Shown: positions 22,521 to 34,545 of the stretch, one piece after another
Numbering within the stretch: position 1 is the first letter of the stretch
Layout of the letters: each line of letters begins with the position of its first letter
Assembly: GCF_963855985.1 (NCBI RefSeq)
Contig: NC_087118.1
Coordinates: forward strand, 3,720,001-3,784,000
Reading direction: 5' to 3'
DNA from: Ostrinia nubilalis
Taxonomy: Eukaryota; Arthropoda; Insecta; Lepidoptera; Crambidae
DNA: 64,000 bases
Program-made: the position numbers and the translations under genes
The notes under the pieces: generated by a model
Database searches by the model: none
Told to the model about the DNA's origin: nothing
What the model saw: the letters and a program-made list of their open reading frames with translations, nothing else

Positions 22521-23147
22521 GTGAGCAGTCCAACAGAAGGCATAGTCATTTCTTTTTCCAAATTAGACCTGATTCCTCGTATTGCCCGCTGGTGGCTTAC
22601 TATCCAAGATATCGATTTAGAGATAGAATACAGGCCTGGTAAACATATGCAACACGTAGACGCTCTGAGTAGGAATCCCGTTTCACCTTCAGTACTCATG
22701 ATAGATAACTCAGATTGGTTAATGACTCTACAAATGCAGGATGAAAATACCCAGAGCATTTTATCACAGCTGCGTGATCCGGAAGTGCGTTCAGATATCA
22801 GAGCTAATTCCGTAGAGAGGGATGGCATATTGTTTCGAAAGACTTTAACAGGAGAAAGGTTCGTTATTCCAAAGTTGGCTAAATATGGTTTATTACAAAA
22901 GATTCACGATCAAATAAGGCACCCAGGGTTCGAAAAATGTGAGAATTCCATTAAGTCTCAATTTTGGTTTCCCAAAATGACTCGTTTCATTCGTTTCATT
23001 AACTCATGTCTACAATGTGCGTTTGGAAAAGGTAACCATGGCAGACTGGAAGGAGAGCTAAATCCGATTCCTAAAGTAGCCGTTCCAATGCATACTTTGC
23101 ATGCAGACACATGCAGATCATTTAGGCCCATTTGTAAAAACGCGTAA
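22521..23147 (+). pseudogene. Gypsy-1 RNase H end and integrase zinc finger
   Basis: This partial Ty3/gypsy pol frame opens with the end of the RT-RNase H domain (DLIPRIARWW, then YRPGKHMQHVDALSRNP). It continues with a linker and the integrase HHCC zinc finger (IHDQIRHPGF, then CLQCAFGKG). After PKVAVPMHTLHAD the frame shifts by one, and the integrase core continues from 23101 in another frame. Upstream, 22440-22520 looks like a deleted RNase H region. It cannot make a working enzyme. Confidence 0.8.
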
Positions 23148-23337
23148 AGGAAATACGTATGTTTTGGTAGTCATAGACTCTTTTACAAAATTTGTATTTG
23201 CAAAAGCAGCTAAAAATTGTAGCTCTATAGAAAGTATTCGGATAATGAAAGAAATTTTCACTCAATTTGGTAACCCTACCAGAGTAATCACTGATAGAGG
23301 AAAAGCCTTCACAAGTCGCTATTTCTGCAATTCAAAC
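23101..23337 (+). pseudogene. Gypsy-1 integrase core, N-terminal half
   Basis: The segment contains HADHLGPF with the first catalytic aspartate, VLVVIDSFTKFVF, and VITDRGKAFTS with the second. It stops a few residues later at the insertion site of K. The third catalytic residue is found 20.7 kb downstream, in 44025-44505. The ATAT at 23338-23341 is the left copy of K's duplication. Confidence 0.8.
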
Positions 23338-23639
23338 ATATAAGGTGTTATTTTTTAACTGATCATACTTTACCAACACATCTAATAAAATCATACAAAT
23401 AAGACCCAAGTGATTTTTCAAAAAAATTCAGGCTAGTTTTCGAGTAAAACGACAAAGAATGTTTCGAAAAAAATAAATAATAAATCATCCTTTGAGCGCG
23501 GTGAGTATTCGTTTACGCACTATCGTAGTAGCCGGCCGAGGGCAACGACCGCTGCCACGTGCCGCGCCGCGTGAGTCGGCCATATTGATATCGCTGCCAG
23601 TCGTTCCGCGCCCACAGCCCGCGCCGAGCCGCCGATCGG

Positions 23640-24365
23640 CTACGGGTACACACAACTTCAACTAGACCTCGGACTTCGTCGCAATTTCACCTGGAAGTTC
23701 GTGATAGCTGACGTCACAAAGCCAATTATAGGAGTCGATTTTTTAAGTTACTATAACTTACTCATTGACTGCCGCAACCACCGTCTCATAGACAATATAA
23801 CCGATCTGTCTGTCGCAGCAATACATTATGGAAGCGAACTTGACGAAACATTGGCCATCAAAGCAGTATGTGGAAACTCGGCTTACCATGACTTACTGCG
23901 CAAGTACCCAGAGATCACACGACCTTCAGGATCACCCTCCGAGCCAAAACACAACACACGCCACTACATACGCACAACGCCAGGACCTCCCGTCGCAGCT
24001 CGACCACGTCGTTTGGCTCCAGATCGCCTCAAGATTGCGAAGAAGGAATTCGAAGAGATGCTCATGAATGGCACAGCTCGCAGATCGGATAGCCCGTGGT
24101 CGTCGCCCCTTCATCTCGTCCCTAAAAAAGATGACGGGTGGCGTCCATGCGGAGACTATCGCGCCTTGAACGCAAGAACTATTCCAGACCAATACCCAAT
24201 CAAACATCTGCAAGATTTCGCTTATCAACTATCAGGTTCCAGAATATTCTCAAAAATAGACCTAATTAAGGCATACAATCAATTGCCAGTAAATCCAGAC
24301 GATATTCCGAAAACGGCTATAACGACACCCTTTGGGTTGTTCGATTTTCCCTTCATGACGTTTGG
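23640..24365 (+). pseudogene. Gypsy-2 protease end and first part of RT
   Basis: The frame reads through LGLRRNFTWKF and PIIGVDFLSYYNLLIDC, the C-terminal part of a gypsy aspartic protease, without the DSG active site, which is missing upstream. RT follows: SPWSSPLHLVPKKDDGWRPC, then DYRALNARTIPDQYPI, then KIDLIKAYNQLPV with the first catalytic aspartate, and FPFMTFGL. The frame is open until the CCTACG insertion site at 24366-24371, beyond which a read-through tail encoded by J stops at 24480. The rest of RT resumes at 37408. Confidence 0.85.
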
Positions 24366-25284
24366 CCTACGGGGCATTTCACGCGAAGCGGACAGCGAAA
24401 ATCAAGTCAGGTTTTGGATTTTGTTCATATTTGGATTAAATGTACTGCTATATGACCTGAATGGATGTGCATCATTATAATTTTTTTATGAAGCTTAGTT
24501 TATTTTTTATGAGCGTTCAAAAAATTGGTAAAATTTTAGGAACAGATTTTTCAGAAGCTATTACTGCTATTATTACATTTGATTAAAAATAAACTAACTA
24601 TTGGACTTTTGAGAATAAATAACTGTGTTTCTTACTATTTGCTACAAATTTGAAATTTCTTTTTTGTTCACATAGAAATCCGGAAGTAAAGTTTTAAAAT
24701 CGAATTTTACAAAACTTCGGGATTTTTTAAAATTTTAATTTTAATTTTAAAATATACCTAGTAGTCTATAAATAACGTGTGTAAAGTTGTAGAATGGAGT
24801 CTGTATTGGTTTTTGATTTAGACGCAGTACAGTGCGAGCGCGCCGCAATGAGCGTCATACTGGCTATCGACATTTGGCTACTGTATAAAAAATATTTGTT
24901 CGAAAATAACTGAAACCTTAATATTGTTGCATGTATACTCTTAAACAATTATAACTTTGACTCGGCGAACTTTGTACCGCCTAAAAACAATGATTGTTGG
25001 CATTGAGATGGTATTACCACAGAATAAGTAATAGTACAGGTACAGAAGGATTACTCCGCAAGACGATTTAAATAAATGCGAGTCTTGCTACGACGCGATA
25101 CAGTGGAATTCAGCTCGCACAGCACTACGTACCTACAATTTTATTCACCTACAAGTTTTGTCTCTTTCTATCGCGTGCCTCTGAACTCTTCTTACGCTAT
25201 TAGGGTTGCTGTCTAGTGAAAAAATAATTAATCTACTTATTTGTAATGACCTACGTATGTAGGTAAGTATGCATTCACTGTGGT

Positions 25285-25345
25285 AATCCTTGGGAGAGGC
25301 CTTTGTCCAGCAGTGGACGTCATTTGGCTGAAACGAACGAACGCA
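25285..25345 (+). mobile_element. LINE 3'-end fragment with GAAC tail
   Basis: The sequence GAGGCCTTTGTCCAGCAGTG followed by GACGTCATTTGGCTGAAACG and GAACGAACG is, to my knowledge, the 3' terminus of a widespread lepidopteran LINE (RTE-like), ending in its short tandem tail. Only this tail is present. Confidence 0.6.
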
Positions 25346-25684
25346 TTCTGAGCAGTAGTCATAGTAGGTTAGGTTCCTATACTATCCTAAGAATTATTGA
25401 TTACCTACATGGCCAACATACCTTTCAGCATCTTTGGGAAGCGAAAAAAAAAGATAAATCCGGTAGATTACTTTTCGAATTTAAACACCCGAACGCCGCA
25501 CAATATTTCTTTCTCTTTATGTCCATTTTTAAATAATACTTCGATCATAGAATTATAATCATACTACAACGCACGCCAGCGTCCTGACGAGCGCGCGCGT
25601 GACACTCGACTGATATAATACCCGCCGGCGGGGCGCTTCGCTGTAGGTAATTATCGGATGTACCGCGCGGAGTGAGCCAGGCCT

Positions 25685-25996
25685 GGTATTACGTTGCAGA
25701 CCACCCACAACTTATTGGATAATACTATTAAAACATTACCCTTCTTTTTGGGTAGTCGGGATATGTTAGTCCAGGGTGCCACCTATCTCCATGCCAAATT
25801 TCATTAAAATCTGTTCAGCCGTTCTTTGTTTTATACATAAAACAAAGTCGTGTTAGTTACACGATTTATAAGTCAAGAACGGCTGGGCAGATTTAGATGA
25901 AATTTGATATGGAGGTAGCTAGCCAACTACCTAAAAAAGAAGAATAATTTTTAGTGTATCCAATAAGTTGTGGTGGTCTGCAACGTAATACCATCT
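25685..25996. repeat. Imperfect hairpin inside M
   Basis: GGTATTACGTTGCAGACCAC at 25685 pairs with its complement ending at 25996. The arms are about 145 bp with several mismatches and include ACAACTTATTGGAT. This is probably a separate foldback insertion. Confidence 0.6.
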
Positions 25997-26261
25997 CAAT
26001 GCCAACAATCATTGTTTTTAGGCGGTACAAAGTTCGCCGAGTCAAAATTATAATTGTTCAAGAGCATGCATGCAACAATATTAAGGTTTCAGTTATTTTC
26101 GAACAAATATTTTTTATACAGTAGCCAAATGTCGATAGCCAGTATGACGCTCATTGCGGCGCGCTCGCACTGTACTGCGTCTAAATCAAAAACCAATACA
26201 GACTCCATTCTACAACTTTACACACGTTATTTATAGACTACTAGGTATATTTGTATATATA

Positions 26262-28570
26262 CAGGGTGTTGATTTCAATACCCGCCATATTTAGGGAGTA
26301 GATTAAGTAGCTTATTCTGATCACGAATCAGCAAAAAAACTGACTTCCAAATTTTTTATTTTTATTTTTTAAATATCTACGATTTCCATAATCGACCACT
26401 ACAGTGCAGAATAGTCCCCCAACGCAAACGGCGCGCGGCGCTCACCCGGTGACCCGGGCAAGCGCTGCGCCCCCCGTCCCGCGCCCCACTACCCGCGCTC
26501 GCCCATGAGTCAGTCAACTATCAGCCACAATCAGTTGTGAGTTCAAAGACGACTACTGGACAGAGCTTAATCCAAATCTACCCTAAAAATGTAATGAGTA
26601 AATTAGTTACTTACACCTTATCATGTTACGAGTTTATTTGTTGTTCTAAAAACTAATTAATTAAGTACTCTTTAATTAATAAAAAAACCTTTTACACGAA
26701 TTTGCTTCCTTCCGCAAAATAATTTTTTTTACAGAACCTACATTATTATTATTTTTTAATTAAACCATGCTTTTATGTGTGTGATAAGCTTGTACCTACT
26801 TATCATTCAAAAGTACTGTAAACAGATGACAATAATGCTCTTTCATACAGGTTCGTTATTCCTTACATTTCCAGCTCTCTACCTTAATAACTTTTACGTC
26901 TTTACGATAGTAATTATTAAAATAAAACTTAACTTACTTAATACCGCAAACTGAACACCTAGAAATAACACACTGGCAAACTCTTGTTCCTTCACTTTCG
27001 ATAGGAGATAAGACAAGATTTTGTTTTTAAACTCGATTGATTTCAGTACCTAAACAAAATTTCATATCTTAAAAGAAAATTTCATATCTTTCATTTGGAG
27101 CGGTGACTTGTAATTGAATACAATAATACCACCGCCTTGCGCGCGGCACGGACATCGGGCTCGCACGGAATAGGTACTTCCCCATCTTCGTGTTTCGGGC
27201 GTCATCGGGCGACCGGCGCTCAATCGTGGATCATCGATTTTCTCTGTTCATCAGTCCGATTTTGCTATCCACGCAGAGAGGCCGCGCGCACGCTCCGCGA
27301 AATCTAGCTCGTATTTAGAATACCTAGTACTCAATCGCTATTTTCTTATTTCTTGCCTTGTAACTTCAACTTTTCTCTTCCTCTCTGCTTGATAACTGTT
27401 TTCTAGTACTTATTACTTCCTACTACCGTAATAACGTAATTTCATTTCTATCGGCGTTTAATTTAAATACCCTGAACGAATGTTAGTTAGGTTCAGGTTA
27501 GACTTCCATTCTTCATAACTTACATAAAATAATTCATCATCATGTTCGGGATTATTTTAAATGAATGTAATTTTTAATAACTACCAAAATTTATTGATAT
27601 TCTTATCGTTTTAATAATAACGATTAGTAATTAAAGATCTACAAATCATTTGCATTTGAGTGTTTTGAAAGCTTGCTTTAAGAGCATTAATGATAGGACG
27701 AATCTTTAGTTCACAAAGATTAAACAAAGTATTTTTCCCGCCGCTTTTACATTCTCATTCGTTGATAGACTTCCTGTACTAAACTGACGAAATTAAACTT
27801 TTCTGATGTTAAAAATTACGTAAAGTAGTTGAAAATGAAGAATAACGATAACTACCGATTCACGACGACATTCGATGGACGTATTTCATCGAATGCACTT
27901 TTCTAATTGCAAATTTGCGATTTTTGATTGTTTTCTCGTGCGGTTTTGAGTATTTAGTGTGTGAAAGTGTGATAGTGAGTGTAATAATAGTGAGTGAGTG
28001 TTAGGAAGATGCCAAACCATACGTACAGTGCTCGTGAGTACGTAAACATGGTTTACTGTTACGGGAGGGCACGTCGTGGAAACGCATCTGAAGTCGCATC
28101 GGTGAGTAGGTACCTAGTTCTAAACTTAAAGGAATGTGTTTTTTTTAATGTAGGGAGTAAATAATCTGGTAATTTTGTGTACAAAATACTCCCGCGATTG
28201 TGGTAGGTAGTGGCGGAAAGCGCGTAGGTACGCTCCAATACACACACACACACATAGGAAACAGCAAACTAATTTAAAACGAACTTTAACTTTAGTTAGT
28301 CAAACAAAAATACCTATTTACACTACCTATTACGTGGCTTCCTTCAGTAGACTATCAGACATGATAAGCGAGCGATCCGCGTAGCTCGATGGGTGCCGCA
28401 GTTGAACCGTATTGCAGTATTACGAGCCACAGTACAGTTGATGTCACACGGAAAATATTCGCTAAAAATTCTACTTTAGTTTGTAATTTTTTTTTTGGTG
28501 GATAATGCGTTTATATAAGTCATAATAGATCACCTAAATAAATATGGCGAGGATTGAAATCAACACCCTG
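26262..28570 (+). mobile_element. Mariner-like deletion derivative (CAGGGTGTTGATTTC ends)
   Basis: The termini are CAGGGTGTTGATTTCAAT and its complement (about 30 bp), each next to TA (26260-26261, 28571-28572). Unlike the foldbacks its interior is not palindromic. It keeps a candidate first exon of a DUF4817-type protein (28009-28101) followed by a donor splice site, but no catalytic domain, so it is an internally deleted copy. A GC-rich patch lies at 26425-26515. It separates foldback M from the start of the LINE. Confidence 0.65.
28009..28101 (+). pseudogene. DUF4817-like first exon of a mariner-type transposase
   Basis: An ATG at 28009 opens a 31-codon frame with AREYVNMVYCYGRARRGNAS, ending at TCG followed by GTGAGTAGG, a strong donor site. 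The pattern Y-x-x-E-Y-x-x-M-x-x-x-Y-G-x-A-x-x-N-A is that of the DUF4817 helix-turn-helix segment found at the start of many insect transposon-encoded proteins. No acceptor with continuing frame was found before the terminus at 28570. The match is short but specific in spacing; the link to the surrounding element is inference. Confidence 0.5.
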
Positions 28571-28959
28571 TATAGGAGCGGAGAGGGCGCTGCTCTCATG
28601 TAAACAAACAGCTCCGTGTTTCGTTACCTTAAAAAATAGTAAAACTCGAAAAAGTGTAATAAAAACGTTTGATTAATAAAGTAAAGACTCTGATTAAGAA
28701 GTGATAGTGTTATCTCTATGAATAAAGCACAATTAATAACTAAAAACTAAGAAAATATGTGGACAGACTAAGTTCAGCTAAAACTTTGTTGTGAAGTGAT
28801 AACATCTACATATTTTGTGACAATACTTGAGAAACAACACAGTGAAGCAAAACAATCCCAGTGTTGATTGCTAAAAACAGTTTTGTGATATAATTCAAGA
28901 AACCTAAATCTGTTCCATCTTTAAATTTCACACTTACCTACTACATAATCTATTTGCGA

Positions 28960-29165
28960 TCAATCAGCGCCATCTGGTGAGGAGTAGTTCACTTAATTAC
29001 TCGAAGACAACCACCATCACTTGAAGTAAATAGTAATTACCAGCATACAACGCCATCTAGTAAGGAGTAGTAAAACTAACTACTCGACGACAGCCCTTAC
29101 TATAAATAAATTACCATCAATCAGAGCCATCTACTGGCGAGTAGTATACCGCATCTTATACTTAA
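28960..29165 (+). repeat. Tandem CGCCATCT-containing units in the LINE 5' UTR
   Basis: Three diverged units of about 70-85 bp share the words GCCATCT, GAGTAGT and ACTACTCGA (beginning near 28965, 29050 and 29120). They sit directly upstream of the ORF1 start. Repeated 5' UTR units are known to act as internal promoters in some LINEs; that role here is inference. Confidence 0.55.
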
Positions 29166-29190
29166 GTAATCGAGTGAACCTCACCAAAAG

Positions 29191-30144
29191 ATGGCGTCCC
29201 AAAGGAATGCTGAAAATATAAATAAATGTGCAGCTTGTTTGGGAGAAATCAATCACAGAAGATTTCTTGTTTGCATGAAATGTTCAGGAAAATTCGATTT
29301 ACCATGCGTTAATGTACCAGAGAAACGTTTCTATAATACAATGACAGCGGAACATAAGAAAAACTGGATTTGCCCAGAGTGTAAATCTAAACAGCCGAAA
29401 TATGATAATACAAATACTCCTGTTCGCAACCAGATGCCAGCCTTGGATGACGAAAATAAACCACAAACTTCAAATGAAAATATAACATTCAGAAAAAGAA
29501 CAACCAGAAATATTGACCTATCTGAGTCCATTGCTATAGATGACTCGTCGCCGCAGGGAGATACACTGATGTTCGATACCACATCATGTCAACCAGAGGA
29601 GAGCTTGTTGCTAACAGAAATACGCGAAATTAAAAAACAGCTAACAATCCAGAACCAAAATCAGGAGAGCTTCAAAAATGATTTATCAGATACAATTAAA
29701 ACAGTTTTGGAAGGAATAAATACCATAAATAACAAACAAAAATTATTAGAAACTGAAATACAAGACTTACGTTCTACAGTTCAGGACAACTCACACAGAA
29801 TAAGTGAACTTGAAAAAGAAAATAATAAACTTCGTCAAGATCTACAAAGAAGAGCTCTAAGTCAGGATTCTGCAAACCACAGTATTTTGCCTGGATCACC
29901 TTCAACAACTACGATGCAGCAACAGAAACCAGCAAGTGCCGTAGATCACAAAAATGAGATAAAAAATGCTCCAGTTAAATGTGTTGATGCAGGAGAGAGA
30001 TGCAAGTTCCTGGTTTTGTATGGATTAAATGAATATCATCATGAATCCGATATTGAACTGTATGACAGAGTACTCGCAGTTTTTCGAGATATAACTCATA
30101 CAAATTTGATGGGTTATATTGAGGAAATGGACCGTATAGGCAAA
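29191..30144 (+). pseudogene. LINE ORF1 protein, PHD finger and coiled coil (5' part)
   Basis: This is the N-terminal 318 residues of a LINE ORF1 protein. A PHD-like zinc finger uses C13, C16, C28, C31, C39, C61 and C64, with the typical W-x-C-P-x-C ending. An acidic low-complexity stretch (65-140) and a glutamine- and lysine-rich coiled coil at about 145-225 follow. A segment with KFLVLYGLNE and a helix follows at 270-318, like the esterase-less RNA-binding tail of CR1/Jockey ORF1 proteins. ORF1 proteins coat LINE RNA. The frame is cut at 30144 by compound B and resumes at 32849 in the same frame. Confidence 0.75.
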
Positions 30145-30160
30145 TAGTAAAAAGTAAAAA
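30145..30160. other. Extra A-rich bases at the B junction
   Basis: Sixteen bases (TAGTAAAAAGTAAAAA) lie between the LINE reading frame and the 2,682-bp core of B. Similar bases precede the core in copies A and D but not in C. They resemble the flank of the element's own hairpin, so the left terminus of the compound is ragged or longer than the core. Confidence 0.5.
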
Positions 30161-32842
30161 AACTAAAACCCAACTACGACAAAAAACGACGCTGAAAAAG
30201 TATAAAACAAGATTTTCAGAATACTGAACTGAACGAAGTTGCCAATGTAGTTGCATAGTAATTTTCATGTTTGGAAAACCGCAGTCACACGTTGTCAAAG
30301 TGCTACGGTAGGTAGGTTTAAGTAACGTGTGACTACGCCTTTCCAAACATGAAAATTACTATGCAACTACATTGGCAACTTCGTTCAGTTCAGTATTCTG
30401 AAAATCTTGTTTTATACTTTTTCAGCGTCGTTTTTTGTCGTAGTTGGGTTTTAGTTTTTTTACTTTTTATTATTTGTACTATTTTGGTGTTAAAGTGTAT
30501 TTGTGGCGCATAATATGTATTAACAAAAGTTAAATTGATGAACTTATAAGTAGTAAAGAAGCTATGAACGAAAAGATCTGAATTATATGCAATCAGCCCA
30601 TGAATACAGGTAAAGTCACAAGCAAATGCTAGTAATATACAGGGTGTCCCGTAATGTAACGTCAAGCCGGAACTGGGTGTTGAGGCAAGTTATGCTGGTT
30701 ATCAGAAAAATATAAAAAAAAATCTATGTGGCATTTTGTCAAAATAATAGGCATTTAAAAAAAATTAAAAAATTCTACTACCGGTGACGGTCTTTTTACT
30801 CGTGTTGCCACAAATCTTCACTTTTTCTAAATTTTTTTTTTTGTTATGTAACCCTGAATAATGCTTCTCTAAATTGTTATCAAAATTACAAAACCAGCTG
30901 CTCCAACTTGGCTGAAAAAAATACATTATTCCCAAAAAAAATATCAAAATAAAAATTTTGCCTAGTTTAAACTGACTGTACTGAAAAAAAATTTTACTAC
31001 GCGAGTGTGGCAAGCGACGTCATAATTTGGCGCATTTAGTAAGGATTCCAAAATGGTATAACACTTTGTAAAATCTTGCTGTAATTGTCGACAATTTTTG
31101 TTTATTGGAAATAATCCCGTTTTTAACTTTATCTACCTTGGTTAAAAATATTATTCTAATGTGCCCAAAATTCAAGTTTCTGGCTTAAGTGAGGTGGAGA
31201 AGCCATTTTAAAAGGTATGAGCGGGACGGAGAGGGCCATCTTACCAAGCAGGGATGTTATGGATATCCGTAACCGTAACCGAAACTATCGGATATCCGAA
31301 ATAAAAAAATATCCATAACCGTAACCGAAACTGATTCAAAAGTTACGGATAGTTTCGGATAAAGGCGGAGTCTTAAGGGTACCATTCCAAACTGCAAAAC
31401 TCTATGAAATCTGCAGTATACATACACGCCGCAGCTGCAATGCCTCGCTGTCGATTTCATAGTTTTGCAGTTTGCGGTTGCAGTTTGCGGTCTGCGGCCC
31501 ATCTTGGAATTGTACTTTAAATCTTAATATTTGTTACCAACTTGTCTGGCATTCGCTGGCACCATCTAATATGCCAGCCTGTTTTACCTTTATCATACAT
31601 AGGTGTCGTCTTAGTTGGTACATAAAGTAGCTATGTGGGTCACGCTCACGCAGCATCTTGCTATTTGTATTATACCTACATTTTTGAAATTCTAATAATT
31701 CCGTAATCGAAATTATCCGAAACTTTCGGATAATCTGAAATGATTTCATATCCGTGACCGTAACCGAAACCGGTATAATATTATTCTAATATCCGTAACC
31801 GTATCCATAACCGAAACTTCATAATATCCATATTATCCCTGTTGCCAAGTACAAGTGCAGGCAGAGCAGGTAGTAAAGTAAAGGCGCGCGCGCACGGGTG
31901 ACTTTTGTCACAGTATGTCAACTACTAATTATTATTACTGTCATGGTGACAAAAGTTTCTGTGACTGACTGCACGGTAGTCAGTCACAGAAACTTGAATT
32001 TTGGGCACATTAGAATAATAATTTTTAACCAAGGTAGATAAAGTTAAAAACGGGACTATTTCCAAAAAACCAAAAATTGTCGACAATTACAGCAAAAATT
32101 TACCAAGTGTTATACCATTTTGGAATCCTTACTAAATGCGCCAAATTATGACGTCACTTGCCACACTCGCGTAGTACAATTTTTTTTCAGTACAGTCAGT
32201 TTAAACTAGGCAAAATTTTTATTTTGATTTTTTTTTTGGGAATAATGTATTTTTTTCAGCCAAGTTGGAGCAGCTGGTTTTGTAATTTTGATAACAATTT
32301 AGAGAAGCATTATTCAGGGTTACATAACAAAAAAAAAATTTGGAAAAAGTAAAAATTTGTGGCAACACGAGTAAAAGGACCGTCACCTGGAGTAGAATTT
32401 TTAGATTTTTTTTAAATGCCTATTATTTTGAAAATATGCCACATAGATTTTTTTTTATATTTTTCTGATAACCAGCACAACTTGCCTCAACACCCAGTTC
32501 CGGCTTGACGTTACATTACGGGACACCCTGTATATATATATTCAAAATGTACAAGTAAAGCGCTTTCAAATGATACCAAACACGGCATATTTATCTTAAC
32601 TTTATTTTTTTACTCTGTATGTTTTGTCCGCTAGAGGGCGCCACATTCGATTTTGTGAAACCCCATATAGCCTATAACCAGCGGACAATTAAGACGCTTC
32701 TAATGATATGTCATTTGTCGAATTCTGATAAGTAGTTTAGAAGTTACGAGGGAACACATGAACATACATACATACATACATACATACATACATACATAGC
32801 CTGTCAAACTCATAACCCTCCTTTTGCTTTGCCGTAGTCGGG
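30161..32842 (-). mobile_element. Compound repeat copy B, inserted in LINE ORF1
   Basis: A complete 2,682-bp copy in the opposite orientation to A. It starts AACTAAAACCCAACTACGAC and ends GCCGTAGTCGGG, followed by TAAAAA. It contains the same terminal hairpin, the TA-flanked foldback (30640-32530), the hAT-type MITE and the CATA microsatellite (32763-32799) as the other copies. Removing B and the A-rich bases at its edges restores the LINE ORF1 frame, so it inserted after the LINE. Confidence 0.85.
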
Positions 32843-32848
32843 TAAAAA

Positions 32849-33145
32849 GGCTACAGAAGACCCCTAAAAATAGAATTACTTAGCAAACGGATGGTCAAAT
32901 ACCTGCTTTCATGTAGGAATATGTTCAAGAATTCTGGTCTATGGATCTCTGAATATCTTGACGAACAGGGGCTACGTGAAAGACAGCAGAGACGACTAAA
33001 TTTCAGAAATAGTCATGAAAAAAGCCAAATAAATACACAGTCAAGGACAAGTCGCGCCAGGTCCACACTACCTACACTATCTCCCACCCAGGGTCAACCT
33101 AAAGAAGAACAACGACGAGCGAATAATCACTCCTTTCGCCCGTAA
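32849..33145 (+). pseudogene. LINE ORF1 C-terminal part
   Basis: The frame resumes right after compound B with GYRRPLKIELLSKR, followed by a KYLLSCRNMFKNSGLWISEY segment and an E/R-rich helix, then a proline- and serine-rich tail ending in TAA at 33145. This is the second half of the nucleic-acid-binding domain seen in CR1/Jockey ORF1 proteins. The stop overlaps the ORF2 reading frame, which is shifted by one base, so ORF2 would need frameshifting or re-initiation. Confidence 0.7.
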
Positions 33146-33455
33146 TGAAGCCACAATCATATTCCAAAATATACGCAGTATCAAGAATAAAACCCACTTG
33201 CTGGAGGCTCTCACTGAAGAACGAGACTTTGCCGCTATCTGCTTAACTGAAACATGGATAACAGCTGCAAAAATTGATTTATTACACCTAGAAGGTTACA
33301 GCGTAGCGAGTATGTTTTGTAGAGCTACTAGAGAGGGGGGTGGAACTTGTATACTTTTAAAAAATTATATAGCTTCTAATGAATGTAAGGAAATAACAGA
33401 CTTGTCAATTGAATATATAATAGAAATAAGCGCAGTAAATGTTCCCACGCTTAAT
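33144..33455 (+). pseudogene. LINE ORF2 endonuclease, N-terminal part
   Basis: The frame overlaps the end of ORF1 and reads IIFQNIRSIKNK, then LTETW with the catalytic glutamate of the APE-type endonuclease, then EGGGTCILLK. The rest of the endonuclease is absent: the frame meets a run of about 20 T at 33459, the start of an inserted sequence. Only the first third of the endonuclease remains, so target nicking is lost. Confidence 0.7.
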
Positions 33456-34545
33456 TTTTTTTTTTTTTTTTTTTTAATTTTAATTAATAAAGGTTAATAA
33501 AATGTTATTCTCTATTTATAGCTAAATAATTGTGTTGCAAAACTTCATGTGTACTTATTTATGTGATAGTAAAATGAAATTTCTAGATATACTCCATCAT
33601 GTGGCCTATGATCGATTATCCCATACAGTGCTTAATGTTTTTCTAACTTCAAAGATAATGGAATGACTTGAGTTTGTTTGATGCGGGGTGTCATTGATAG
33701 GGTATATGGTGCGAGATTGATCAAAAATGATCAAATTATCCCCAGAGACTATACTCCTCTTTAAATGGTAATATCCACTGGTAGTCGAAGGTTTCAAATT
33801 TTTGGAATATAAAAAAGAATTCAAATGGGTTCGCGATGATCTGAAATTAGGAGAAGTGAAATAATTAATCTACCTGCCAAAACCAAAGCCTTTTGCAATT
33901 CTGGATAGTAACGTTGAATGTGTCCATTTTTTTTTATATTGATATTGCAGAACTTGTATGACTTAAGTGAATTTATATGACTTTTCTTATTGTTTGATTT
34001 GATGCATTAATTTAATATTATTGATTTTTTTAAGACAAATTATTTTTTTAATTATTTTTTACATTTTATTTTGTAAAGTTTAACTATTTCTAAGTTCTTT
34101 TCGTTCGTTAAATCAATAAATAATTCTGATTGAATGCTAAAATTTTAATACCAACATTTTAGTAACGAAATACAGTTAATTATTTGATTACTTTTAATAG
34201 ATCAAAGTTACCCCATATGACAAAAATATCAATAACTATTTATCCCGTTGGCAGATTTTGATTTTTTTAAATCTTTTGGTATTATAATTGTGGTTACTTT
34301 CTATTTACGCAATAAAATCTGGGGATATCAAAGTAACCCCATTCTTCTTTTAGCTTTTGATCACATACTTTTTATTTTTTTTCTCAAAATTGAGCTACAT
34401 TTTTCATTTTTTTATTACACGAATCGAGAGGACTATAAAAACCGATTATTAGACTTTTTTTTGTATTTTTTTACACTCACAAATTTAAAAGATATGGACC
34501 TTCAAAGTTCAAAATTGGCCAAAGTAACCCCATTCTACGGTACTC
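33456..34545 (-). mobile_element. A-tailed insert in LINE ORF2 (minus strand)
   Basis: On the minus strand this ends in a poly-A run (T run 33459-33480), like a retrotransposed copy. It contains three spaced copies of a CAAAGTAACCCCATTC-like word (near 34204, 34327 and 34519; the first is diverged), and a 72-codon minus-strand frame (33606-33824) without a recognisable domain. Its source is unknown; a processed transcript or SINE-like element is possible. The right boundary is approximate. Confidence 0.45.

Larger units (their letters stand above)
24752..26250. mobile_element. Foldback element M in the centre of J
   Basis: The ends are ATATACCTAGTAGTCTATAA and its complement, with inverted arms of about 265 bp (24752-25018, 25990-26250). 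The arms contain CAGTGCGAGCGCGCC and GACTCGGCGAACTTTG segments. The loop holds a LINE 3' end (25285-25345) and a second imperfect hairpin (25685-25996). There is no transposase. It sits exactly where J's two arms meet. Confidence 0.75.
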
